Source: DATGMS01 sp040905145 (GTDB lineage: Bacteria > Bacteroidota > Bacteroidia > Cytophagales > Cyclobacteriaceae). Taken from it: a stretch of 23,975 nucleotides of DNA. Below, piece by piece: positions 16,328 to 23,942 of this stretch (within the stretch, counting starts at the first letter, position 1; every line of letters begins with the position of its first letter). Made by a program: the position numbers and the translations under genes. A model generated the notes under the pieces. That model was not told where the DNA came from, searched no databases, and saw only the letters and a program-made list of their open reading frames with translations. Location of the stretch: NCBI GenBank assembly GCA_040905145.1, contig JBBDSC010000171.1, forward strand, positions 1-23,975, read 5' to 3'.

Positions 16328-17566
16328 CTATCCTTTGATGCAACGACAAGAATACGCTGCACCCCCTGCTGTACCGAAATTTAAATACTTTGACCGTTCA
16401 TAAAGAGATCTCCCAGAATACCAGTCATCAGAACCCCACCAATATCCCTCCATTCCACGGAAAAGAAAAGATTTATTGTATGGGTCGTAAAGCCCCCCTG
16501 GAAGAGCTGAAAAACCACTCTGGTTGGTTGCTCCTGTATTGGGAGGATCCCATCCTGTAGTTGATTTCATCCTGCCCCCAGCTACTTCCCATCCCAGAAA
16601 TTCATCTAATATTTCCCATTCCTCCTCACTTGGTAAATGCCAGCCTTCTGGACAGGCCGTTGATGCCGAATTCCAGATATATAATCTGCCATATTTATCA
16701 CAGTTTTCAGGATCGTTATCATAACACCAGCTGCCCGCTGTTTCGTAGTTCAGGTTCTCCGCCATCCAGGTCTGTTCCCCTATCCGCACGGTTTGGTAGG
16801 TCTGCCCGTCACGCGTGTCAACAAAGCTTCCTTTTTCCACTTCTCCTATTTCAATCCCCTCTTCAACAGCTTCAAATTCCCCAAGTGCCAGTTCGATAAA
16901 ATTGGCGCTGCCGTTGGCCGGGGCGAGCCGGAGGAAAAAGTGGTAGTGGTTATAGGCCTGTACACCCACCTTTCTGGTAATCTGCCCGTCATCGAAGATT
17001 TCATTGATCTCCAGTACGGGGTCCAGACCGTTTCTGACATAAATAAAATAGTGGCTGTCGTCTTCCAACAGGCCCATTCCATAGGAATCCGATCCGTGGC
17101 TGATTTCCACGGAGCTGATGTATTCGTTCTTGACGGTGATCAGCCCATAATCCGTGGTGGCGTTCAGGGTAAGGTCCAAGCTTTCCGCATTCAGGATGAA
17201 TTCCCCCTCGATCAGGAAGGGAAGATATCTCCTGAACTTCCCGCCCTCCACTTCTGAGGTATAGGTATAGGAACCGTAGGGAAGGGAAAGGGTAAACCCA
17301 TCCCCGAACTCGTTGGGATTGTAATCCACCTCATAAGTCTGTCCTGTATTTTTGTCCGTGACTTCCAGCCTGGCCTGGTCCTTAAAAATATGCTTCCAGT
17401 CAGAATCGGCTTCTGCTCTGCCATTGGGCATATTTCCCGAGAAGGAGCTGAGGGTGACTGCCTTGAACCTTACCTCGCCGGATTGGGACAGGAATTCCGG
17501 CTCCATTTGGGTACAGCCTAAAAAAAGAAGAAAGGAAAGTAGTAAACAGGAGTTTAAATTTTTCAT
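16328..17566 (-). CDS. FISUMP-domain lipoprotein B
   Basis: 412 residues: signal with lipobox FLGC (Cys18), N-terminal conserved region about 30-235, FISUMP domain about 247-412 (VDTRDGQTYQTVRIGEQTW, NLNYETAGSWCYDNDPENC, CPEGWHLPSEEEW, NTGATNQSGFSALPGG, YWWGSDD, YSCRCIKG). In the N-terminal part the DNA is close to copies A and D, for example around 17107-17300 against 20285-20480. The tip (GLYDPYNKSFLFRGMEG... RSKYLNFGTAGGAA) is its own. The codon before the domain is ACG where the others have CCC (DTRDG versus DPRDG). 91 bases separate it from copy A, so joint transcription is likely. Confidence 0.9.
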   Translation of the reverse strand: MKNLNSCLLLSFLLFLGCTQMEPEFLSQSGEVRFKAVTLSSFSGNMPNGRAEADSDWKHIFKDQARLEVTDKNTGQTYEVDYNPNEFGDGFTLSLPYGSYTYTSEVEGGKFRRYLPFLIEGEFILNAESLDLTLNATTDYGLITVKNEYISSVEISHGSDSYGMGLLEDDSHYFIYVRNGLDPVLEINEIFDDGQITRKVGVQAYNHYHFFLRLAPANGSANFIELALGEFEAVEEGIEIGEVEKGSFVDTRDGQTYQTVRIGEQTWMAENLNYETAGSWCYDNDPENCDKYGRLYIWNSASTACPEGWHLPSEEEWEILDEFLGWEVAGGRMKSTTGWDPPNTGATNQSGFSALPGGLYDPYNKSFLFRGMEGYWWGSDDWYSGRSLYERSKYLNFGTAGGAAYSCRCIKG

Positions 17567-17639
17567 GGTTACAATATTTTAACAGGAAGAAATGGTAATC
17601 AGATGAATAAGACTCTGCTTCTACAGCAAAATTCAACTA

Positions 17640-17867
17640 AACCGCATTTAGGTTCCAGTAGCCAGTATTATGGGAAATCAGCAATTGAGGAACCAAAAAA
17701 ACATTCAAAACAATCACTTAAATAAAAGTACAGATTTATTTCTATAAAAAAAATTTTTCATTTAACAAATTACAGCTTTTATAAATAAACCACACATTTC
17801 TTTTGGCAACCTTTATTTTTCCTATATCACTACAGATTAAAACCCACAAAACAATCCACGGAGACTC
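17640..17867. other. AT-rich spacer in the FISUMP array
   Basis: About 230 bases between the 5' flank of copy B and remnant 2, with no match to the other units and no open frame of note. It could carry a promoter for copy B; none was pinned down. Confidence 0.4.
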
Positions 17868-18062
17868 TCTAATCCTTTAGTCCAGGTTCTCCGCCATCCA
17901 GATCTGTTCACCTATTTGGACGGTTTTGTAAACCTGTCCGTCACGGGATCTGTGAAGGTTCCGGTTTCTGCCTGTCCATCTATTTCTATCCCTTGACCTC
18001 TACCCTATTTTAACAGGAAGAAAAATGATCATGGGATTAAATGGTTTACCTGTTCCTTCAAC
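17868..18062 (-). pseudogene. Minimal FISUMP copy with internal deletions (remnant 2)
   Basis: Read leftward: 18006-18062 equals the 5' flank of the intact units, then the frame jumps to about 115 bases (17994-17881) encoding GIEIDGQAETGTFTDP and, after a one-base deletion in GATCCCGTGACGG, KTVQIGEQIWMAENL; it then jumps to CTAATCC (17868), the sequence at the ends of intact units. So both the N-terminal half and the C-terminal tip have been deleted from one unit, leaving its edges. Not a functional gene. Confidence 0.8.
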
Positions 18063-18135
18063 TGTCGTATCTAATTCAACAGAACTTTTTTCACTGGCAT
18101 AAAAGACCGGTGATCCACAATATAGCTACAACTGT

Positions 18136-19431
18136 CTAATCCTTGACGCACCGACAAGAATAGGTGACAGAGTGGAAACTTTCATCAGGACTCCCATCCT
18201 TCAAAAAGCTAAGACGTGAACGAGCTGAAGCGTTTCCTAAGGAGAATATATATATATAATTATCCCCATCAAGCCTCAACTCAGTCGAACTCCACCAAAA
18301 ACCTTCCCCGCGACGTGCAAAATATTCTCTATCAACATTATCCACAAAAGAAAAACCTCCAGGAAGACCGGTAAATCCGCTTTCGTTGGTAGCACCTGTA
18401 TTGGGTTCAAACCAATCTCCGGTAGTTGATTTCATCTTGCCCCCAGCTACATCAACTCCTCCTAAATATGTCACCAACAACCTCCATTCTTCCTCGGTGG
18501 GTAAATGCCAACCGTCAGGACAGGCTGTTAATGCTGGCAACCGTTCATATAATCTGCCATACCTGGCACAGTTGACAGGATCATTATCATAACACCAGCT
18601 GTCCTCAGTGGCGTAGTTCAGATTCTCCGTCATCCAGATTTGTTCATTTATTCTGACTGTTTTATAAGTCTGTCCGTCACGGGGGTCGGTGAACGTTCCT
18701 TTTGCTGCTTGTTCACCTATTCCTATCCCTTCTTCAATCAATTCAAATTCCCCCAAGGCCAGATCGATGAAATTGACGTCTCCACTGGATTGGGCAAATT
18801 TGAGAAAAAAATGATAGTGGCTGTAAGCCTGCACAGCTACCTGTCCTTCAATAAGCTTTTTTTCAAATATTTCTTCAATCTCCAGCTTGGGAGTCAATCC
18901 TTTTTTGGCATAGATGAAATAATGGCTGTCATCTTCCGAAAGAGCCAAATTCAGGAGTGTAGATTCATGACGGATTCCCAAGGACCTGACAAATTCATTT
19001 TTGACTGTTATCAGCCCATAATCAGTGGTTGCCATTAAGGTAATGTCCATGGTTTCCGAATTGAGATTGAATTCTCCTTCAATCAAGAAAGGAAGATGTT
19101 CTTCATAATCCCCGCCTTCCACTTCAGCGAAATAAGTATAGGAACCAATAGGTAGAGTAAGCTTAAACCCATCCCCAAAATCATTCGGGTTTAAGTCAAC
19201 ATAATGGGCCTGCCCCGTATTTTTGTTGATGACTTTCATCCTAACTTCTCTCTTGAAGATATGCTTCCATGCCGAAGCTGCTTCTATTCTGCCATGGGGC
19301 ATACTTCCAGTGAACGGTTTGACTGAGACTGCTTTGAATCTTACCTCTCCGGATTTGGACGGGTTAGAATCTAATTGGCTACAACTCCAAATGAGAAAAG
19401 AGAATATTAAACTTGCAGTTAAATTTTTCAT
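18136..19431 (-). CDS. FISUMP-domain lipoprotein C
   Basis: 431 residues, the longest copy. Signal peptide MKNLTASLIFSFLIWSC with Cys17 in the lipobox position; W at -2 is unusual, so lipidation is likely but less certain than in the paralogs. The N-terminal part is the most diverged of the four (EVRMKVINKNTGQAHYVDLN, HLPFLIEGEFNLNSETMDIT). The FISUMP part keeps TDPRDGQTYKTVRINEQIWM, NLNYATEDSWCYDNDPVNC, CPDGWHLPTEEEW, NTGATNESGFTGLPGG, FWWSSTE and YSCRCVKD. The tip is longer than in A and B and contains ASARSRLSFLKDGSPDESF. Separated from copy D by a 132-base spacer. Confidence 0.9.
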   Translation of the reverse strand: MKNLTASLIFSFLIWSCSQLDSNPSKSGEVRFKAVSVKPFTGSMPHGRIEAASAWKHIFKREVRMKVINKNTGQAHYVDLNPNDFGDGFKLTLPIGSYTYFAEVEGGDYEEHLPFLIEGEFNLNSETMDITLMATTDYGLITVKNEFVRSLGIRHESTLLNLALSEDDSHYFIYAKKGLTPKLEIEEIFEKKLIEGQVAVQAYSHYHFFLKFAQSSGDVNFIDLALGEFELIEEGIGIGEQAAKGTFTDPRDGQTYKTVRINEQIWMTENLNYATEDSWCYDNDPVNCARYGRLYERLPALTACPDGWHLPTEEEWRLLVTYLGGVDVAGGKMKSTTGDWFEPNTGATNESGFTGLPGGFSFVDNVDREYFARRGEGFWWSSTELRLDGDNYIYIFSLGNASARSRLSFLKDGSPDESFHSVTYSCRCVKD

Positions 19432-19563
19432 GGCTACGATATTTTAACAGAAAGAAAATGGTAGTGAGATAAAAGATTACCTGTTCCCTCAACTATGGCA
19501 TTTTATTCAGAGACTTTTTTACAGATATAAAAAAGCCAAGAATTCACAAATAAGTACAACTGG

Positions 19564-20742
19564 CTAATCCCTGACGCAACGACAAGCAGCATCTGATGCC
19601 GGTGGACTAAGGCGTAATTCGGCTCTACTACTTGTGCGGCGAAGCAAGAAATAATAGACAGATATATTATTCTCCTCATCTCTATCAAAGGTAGAAGACC
19701 ACCATAAACCTACTCTTCCTCCCCATCCTGTATTGGATTTAAAATGGTGCCCAGCTATTCCCCAACCTCCCAAATTATTTACCAATTCACTCCATTCTTC
19801 ATTGCTGGGCAAATGCCAGCCTTTAGGACAGGCTATAAGTGCCGCACTCCTGTTATATAGCCTGCCATATAAAGCGCAGTTGGCAGGATCGTAATCAAAA
19901 CAATAGTTACCACCTTTTGTTGTGAAATTCAGGTTTTCCGCCAGCCAAATCTTTTCTCCTATCAAAACTGTTTTGTAAATCTGCCCGTCACGGGGGTCAG
20001 CAAAAGAACCAAATGGATTTCCATCTATTTCTAACCCTTTTTCAGTCAATTCAAATTCCCCCAGGGCCAGTTCGATGAAATTGGCGTCTCCGGTGGTCTG
20101 GGTAATTTGGAGAAAAAAATGATAGTGGCTGTACGGTTGTACAGCTACCTGCCTTTCAATCAGTTTGTTTTCAACGGTTTCTACAATTTCAAGATTGGCT
20201 GTCAACCCGTTTCTGACATAGATGAAATAATGGCTGACGTCTTCCAAAAGCCCCATACTATAAGAATCATTTCCATGACTGATGACCAGGGAGCTGATGT
20301 ACTCGTTCTTGACGGTGATCAGCCCATAGTCAGTGGTAGCGTTCAGGGTAAGGTCCAGGCTTTCAGCATTCAGGATGAATTCCCCCTCGATCCGGAACGG
20401 AAGATATCTTCTGAATTTCCCGCCTTCCACTTCCGAGAAATAGGTATAGGACCCATAGGGAAGGGAAAGGGCAATCCCCTCTCCGAACTCGTTGGGGTTG
20501 TAGTCCAACACATAGGTCTGTCCGGTATTTTTGTTGGTGACTTCCAGCTTTGCTTTGTCCTTGAAGATGTGCTTCCAGGAAGAGGCAGCATCTGTTCTGC
20601 CATGGGGCATGTTTCCCGAGAAGGAACTGAGTGAAACTGCCTTGAACCTTACCTCTCCGGACCGGGACAGGTCTTCCTGCTCCATTTGGGAACACCCCAA
20701 AAGGAAAAAGGAAAGGATTAAACAGGAGGTTAAACTTTTCAT
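19564..20742 (-). CDS. FISUMP-domain lipoprotein D (shortened domain)
   Basis: 392 residues from the ATG at 20740-20742, matching the paralogs' start; a longer reading from 20805 adds 21 unlikely residues. Lipobox LLGC (Cys17). The N-terminal ~165 residues resemble A and B; from about 185 to 215 (IERQVAVQPYSHYHFFLQ, then TTGDANFI) they resemble C, so the gene looks mosaic. In the FISUMP domain the conserved NTGATNESGFSALPGG block is absent: FKSNTGW runs straight into GGRVGLWWSST. The tip ends in SDAACRCVRD. It is the unit nearest to the assembly gap and first in the direction of transcription within the visible array. Confidence 0.88.
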   Translation of the reverse strand: MKSLTSCLILSFFLLGCSQMEQEDLSRSGEVRFKAVSLSSFSGNMPHGRTDAASSWKHIFKDKAKLEVTNKNTGQTYVLDYNPNEFGEGIALSLPYGSYTYFSEVEGGKFRRYLPFRIEGEFILNAESLDLTLNATTDYGLITVKNEYISSLVISHGNDSYSMGLLEDVSHYFIYVRNGLTANLEIVETVENKLIERQVAVQPYSHYHFFLQITQTTGDANFIELALGEFELTEKGLEIDGNPFGSFADPRDGQIYKTVLIGEKIWLAENLNFTTKGGNYCFDYDPANCALYGRLYNRSAALIACPKGWHLPSNEEWSELVNNLGGWGIAGHHFKSNTGWGGRVGLWWSSTFDRDEENNISVYYFLLRRTSSRAELRLSPPASDAACRCVRD

Positions 20743-20831
20743 GGCTACAATTAAAAGAGGAAGAAAATTGAAATCAGACGAATAATGAACCTGCTTCTTC
20801 AGCAAGATCCAACCAGATCACATGCAGGCTC
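20743..20831 (-). repeat. 5' flank of the FISUMP unit, running into the assembly gap
   Basis: GAATAATGAACCTGCTTCTTCAGCA (20781-20805 region) matches GAATAAGACTCTGCTTCTACAGCA upstream of copy B (17603-17626). So the repeated unit extends at least to the last known base before the gap. Confidence 0.65.
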
Positions 20832-20931
20832 NNNNNNNNNNNNNNNNNNNNNNNNNNNNNNNNNNNNNNNNNNNNNNNNNNNNNNNNNNNNNNNNNNNNN
20901 NNNNNNNNNNNNNNNNNNNNNNNNNNNNNNN
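20832..20931. other. Assembly gap (100 N)
   Basis: Exactly 100 unknown bases, the usual placeholder for a gap of unknown length. It cuts between the FISUMP array and the MBL-fold gene and removes the latter's start. Confidence 0.97.
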
Positions 20932-21804
20932 GGAAGCAACGGCAACTGTTTTTACATAGGCAATGAAAAAGAGGCGGTGCTGGTGGATGCAGGAATTAGC
21001 TGCCGGGAAACGGAACGTCGGTTGGAACGCCTGGGTCTTTCCATGAAAAAAGTCAAAGCCCTGTTTATTTCCCACGAACATAGTGACCATATCCGGGGTG
21101 TCCGTGTGTTGGCTAAAAAACATCAACTGCCGGTTTACAGTACCCCCGGAACATTAAAGGAGGGGCATTTGCCTCCTGACCATCCCTTCAATTTCCAGCT
21201 CACCCCCTATCTGTCGGTAACCATAGGAAATATGACGGTGACGGCTTTTCCAAAAAACCATGACGCCAATGATGCCCAAAGCTTTATCATCCGCTATAAC
21301 GGTATATGTGTAGGGGTATTTACGGACATTGGAGAACCTTGTGAACAGGTGATCACGCACTTTAAATGCTGTCATGCTATTTTTCTGGAGGCCAATTATG
21401 ACAAGGAAATGCTGTTCACCGGCCGCTATCCCTATCATTTAAAACGTCGAATTGCCAGCCACTTGGGACATTTATCCAACCAGCAGGCCCTGGAGTTGTT
21501 CTGTAAACATAAACCTATATTTATGTCCCATCTTTTCCTTTCCCACCTTTCCAAAGAAAACAATGATCCGGCCTTGGTCCATGACTTGTTCCAATCCCAT
21601 GCAGATGGGGTAGAAATAGTTCTTACCTCCCGAACAAACGAAATACCGGTGTATCATATCAACCCGCATCAGGTCAATACTGTCCCTGTACAACCTGTGC
21701 AGCTTTCTTTATTTACTCCAAATCCCTTGCCTGGCTCTGATGTACGGGAAACAAACTTGCGTGAAAAGTGTCATCCGGGAATTTACGGAGAGCCGCGGAG
21801 TTAA
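20932..21804 (+). CDS. MBL-fold metallohydrolase, YycJ/WalJ-like (5' end missing in gap)
   Basis: Partial, 290 visible codons. GSNGNCFYIG at the first known codons is the usual near-N-terminal block of this metallo-beta-lactamase-fold group (commonly a few residues after the start), so only about 10 residues are missing. The metal motif HEHSDH is at 21073-21090; later come FPKNHDANDAQSF, VFTDIGEP, FLEANYD and the HLGHLSNQQALELF block. YycJ-like proteins are cytoplasmic and are thought to act on nucleic acids (5'-3' exonuclease activity has been reported for a Bacillus relative). After QLSLF (about 21700-21714), a typical end for Bacteroidota members, 30 odd codons follow that overlap a TauE fragment on the other strand; the native stop may have been lost. 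Confidence 0.85.
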   Translation, partial: GSNGNCFYIGNEKEAVLVDAGISCRETERRLERLGLSMKKVKALFISHEHSDHIRGVRVLAKKHQLPVYSTPGTLKEGHLPPDHPFNFQLTPYLSVTIGNMTVTAFPKNHDANDAQSFIIRYNGICVGVFTDIGEPCEQVITHFKCCHAIFLEANYDKEMLFTGRYPYHLKRRIASHLGHLSNQQALELFCKHKPIFMSHLFLSHLSKENNDPALVHDLFQSHADGVEIVLTSRTNEIPVYHINPHQVNTVPVQPVQLSLFTPNPLPGSDVRETNLREKCHPGIYGEPRS

Positions 21805-22017
21805 CCAATAGCCAGTCATGCCAATAATGCTGGCAGGTAAAAAATATCCTTGTAGTGTGGCGCGGAAATGCTGAGCAGACCGGCGGCGCATAGCTCCATA
21901 AATGACAAGAGGAGGGCCAGTCAGTCCATATGCTCCTCCGAGAATTCCAGCACAAAATCCGCATCCGAGAAGCCAGGCCCATCGGTCCGCTTTTAGCTCA
22001 ATAGGCTTTCGGACCAT
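21709..22017 (-). pseudogene. TauE/SafE-family sulfite exporter fragment
   Basis: About 70 residues match the second half of a TauE/SafE membrane protein: WLLGCGFCAGILGGAYGLTG, PPLVIYGAM, then FRATLQGYFLPASIIGMTGY. The intact family is about 250 residues; the first half is absent (stop codon shortly upstream) and after GYWL the frame drifts into unrelated sequence and overlaps the tail of the MBL gene in antisense. A relic, not a working transporter. Confidence 0.75.
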
Positions 22018-22144
22018 TAGTGAATAAAGAGAGAATGCAAAGTAAAACTAAGGAAACTTTTGTAGTTCAAGGTAATTGTCAATTGTCCATTCTCAATCAT
22101 AAGAACTTTGCCATAAAATTGACCGTTAATGATTTTAAAACATC

Positions 22145-22891
22145 ATGCCCGAAGGTCCGTCTATTGTGATATTAAAAGAAGCTGTGGAACCATTTAAGGG
22201 AAAAACAGTGATCGGGGTTTCTGGAAACAGAAAGATAGACCTGCAAAGGATTTCGGGCAAGAAGGTTTTGGACTTTTTGTCTTTTGGTAAACAATTCTTG
22301 ATCCGCTTTGATGGTTTTGCTATCCGAATTCACCTTCTTTTGTTCGGCACTTATCTGATCAACGAACAGAAAGAAACAGCACCGCGTTTGAGCCTGGTTT
22401 TTAAGAATGGGGAGTTGAACTTTTACGGCTGCTCCGTTCTATTTGTTGAGGAAGAGCTGGATGCGGTATATGATTGGTCAGCGGATATAATGTCTGATGC
22501 ATGGGATCCTAAAGCGGCAAAAATGAAATTAAAGAACCGCCCATCTATGATGGTCTGCGACGCTTTGCTCAGCCAGGACATTTTTGCGGGTGTTGGCAAC
22601 ATTATAAAAAATGAAGTTTTATACAGAGTCAAGGTCCATCCAGAAACGGTAGTGGGAAATCTACCCGAAGGGAAGCTGGACGATATGGTGAGGGAAGCCC
22701 GTATTTACAGCTTTGAGTTTTTGGAATGGAAAAAGCGTTATGAATTGAAAAAGCACTGGCTTGCCCACACAAAAAAAACATGTATAAGATGTGATCTTCC
22801 TTTAACAAAAATGTACCTCGGCAAAACCAATAGACGGTCTTTTTTCTGCAATAACTGTCAGATCAACTATTCAGGATTTCAGGAGGACTGA
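22145..22891 (+). CDS. Fpg/Nei-family DNA glycosylase (endonuclease VIII-like)
   Basis: 248-residue base-excision repair enzyme with glycosylase and AP-lyase activity. The N-terminus MPEGPS puts the catalytic Pro2 and Glu3 in place. The H2TH region lies about 138-165 (SQDIFAGVGNIIKNEVLYRV). A C-terminal zinc finger has C213, C216, C235 and C238 (TCIRCDLP and FFCNNCQ), with RR at 230-231 in the DNA-contacting loop. Slightly shorter than E. coli Fpg or Nei (about 265-270), which is normal for this Bacteroidota group. No sign of damage, unlike its neighbours on both sides. Confidence 0.92.
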   Translation: MPEGPSIVILKEAVEPFKGKTVIGVSGNRKIDLQRISGKKVLDFLSFGKQFLIRFDGFAIRIHLLLFGTYLINEQKETAPRLSLVFKNGELNFYGCSVLFVEEELDAVYDWSADIMSDAWDPKAAKMKLKNRPSMMVCDALLSQDIFAGVGNIIKNEVLYRVKVHPETVVGNLPEGKLDDMVREARIYSFEFLEWKKRYELKKHWLAHTKKTCIRCDLPLTKMYLGKTNRRSFFCNNCQINYSGFQED

Positions 22892-22911
22892 AAGGAAAGT
22901 CAGTAATTTAT

Positions 22912-23125
22912 TCACTTTAATTCTGCCAATAAATCCGCAAGGGAAAGGGGTCTGGTATATATATTTAAAGAACCATCTTCATTCTGAGGCCATAATTTCC
23001 TAGGTCTGTCCCAATACAGTTCAACACCGTTATCATCCGGATCATTGAGGTACAAGGCTTCCGAAACACAATGATCGCTGGCCCCCGTCAATGGGTAATT
23101 GTTTTCCCTTAACCTGCTCAATATA
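22912..23125 (-). pseudogene. C-terminal fragment of a VOC-family (catechol 2,3-dioxygenase-like) protein
   Basis: About 70 codons ending at TGA (22912-22914): SRLRENNYPLTGASDHCVSE, then ALYLNDPDDNGVELYWDRP and YTRPLSLADLLAEL, the C-terminal signature of CatE-like vicinal-oxygen-chelate proteins. The usual DHGVSEA reads DHCVSEA here. The first ~200 residues are missing; the frame is joined upstream to the transposase relic at about 23125-23135. Confidence 0.8.
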
Positions 23126-23129
23126 ATAC

Positions 23130-23912
23130 TTCAGGCTGTTGCGGGTCTGGTGGATGATACACAGCTGGATATCTGTTTTCGGATAGACGGACCTTATCGC
23201 CTCGCTGAACCCGGTCAGGTGGTCGGTACAGGCGATCAATATATCCCTGAGACCCCTGTTCTGCAGATGGGTAAGTACCTGCAGCCAGTAATTGGCGCCC
23301 TCACTCTCAGAGATATACATTCCCAGCACTTCCTTTTTCCCCTCTCTGTTCAGCCCCAGGATATTGTACAGCGCCTTATGTTTCACTTTGCCGTCCCCCT
23401 TACCTTGAAGTGCATGGCATCCAGCCATACAATGCAATAGACCGGTTCCAGGGGGCGTTCCTGCCATTCCTTTATCCTGGGGATGACACGGTCCGTGATA
23501 TCGCTCAGCACCTGTGGGGAGATATCAGTGTCATGCATCTCCCTGATATGGGCGGAGATGTCACGCAGGCTGTTGCCCATGCCGTACATGGCTATGATCT
23601 GCTTTTCCAGATTATCGGCAAGGATACGCTGCCGCTTCTCCACTATACGGGGCTCAAAGCTGCTCTGGCGGTCCTGAGGGGTTTCAATGGGCTGGTCTTT
23701 AGGGTCTTTTCGCCCCTGCCGTTACGCTTGTTGCCAACGGAACGGCCCTTTTCCACGTCACCAAGATGGCCTTCCATCTCCCCCTGAAGGGCTCCTTCCA
23801 GAAACTCCTTCAGCATCGGGGAAAAGGCACCGCCTTTGCCGAACAAAGGCTCTCCTGACATAAACTGCTTCAATACTTTTTCCTTAAACTCTTTTTCTTT
23901 TTGCTGCTCCAT
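23130..23912 (-). pseudogene. IS256-family (mutator) transposase, broken into three frames
   Basis: Starts at 23910-23912 (MEQQKEKEFKEKVLKQFMSG). Frame 1 reaches NGRGEKTLKTSP, then shifts: the continuation IETPQDRQSSFEPRIVEKRQ is in another frame (break near 23680-23690, probably with a small deletion). Frame 2 runs to WLDAMHFKVRG and ends because a run of five G (near 23395-23400) is one base too short; frame 3 resumes with DGKVKHKALYNILGLNREGK and IACTDHLTGFSEAI. Two of the DDE acidic residues are in these blocks (WLDAMHF and ACTD); the C-terminal third with the glutamate is missing after RNSLKYY. Non-functional. Confidence 0.88.
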
Positions 23913-23942
23913 AACTCAAGTCTATTAACTTTGATTAAAATT

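Larger units (their letters stand above)
14523..20831 (-). repeat. Tandem array of FISUMP lipoprotein genes (four intact, two degraded)
   Basis: Six head-to-tail units transcribed leftward: 20742-19564, 19431-18136, remnant 17994-17881, 17566-16328, 16236-14965, remnant 14875-14523. Flanks are repeated as well: the motif ATTTTAACAG[GA]AAGAAA upstream of the start at 17576, 18006 and 19440, ACCTGTTCC[TC]TCAACT at about 18048 and 19479, and CTAATCC at or near most unit ends. The array runs up to a 100-N gap at 20832. Confidence 0.85.

Noticed and set aside
16793..17257. Long rightward frames antisense to the FISUMP genes (also 20107-20634, 18640-19038)
   Set aside because: They recur in every paralog as mirror images of the coding strand's codon pattern; no start signals or protein-like sequence of their own.
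14523..20831. Diversity-generating retroelement acting on the FISUMP tips
   Set aside because: No reverse transcriptase and no near-identical template repeat are visible, and the tips differ by insertions and deletions as well as at all base types, not only at adenines. A remote or gap-hidden element cannot be excluded.
20785..20831. Start MNLLLQQDPTRSH for the MBL gene before the gap
   Set aside because: This text is the 5' flank of the FISUMP repeat unit, only in frame by chance through the Ns; the true start lies in the gap close to 20932.
23042..23912. Programmed frameshifting in the transposase
   Set aside because: IS256-family elements encode a single-frame transposase; here there are two separate breaks and the C-terminal third is missing, so decay is the better explanation.
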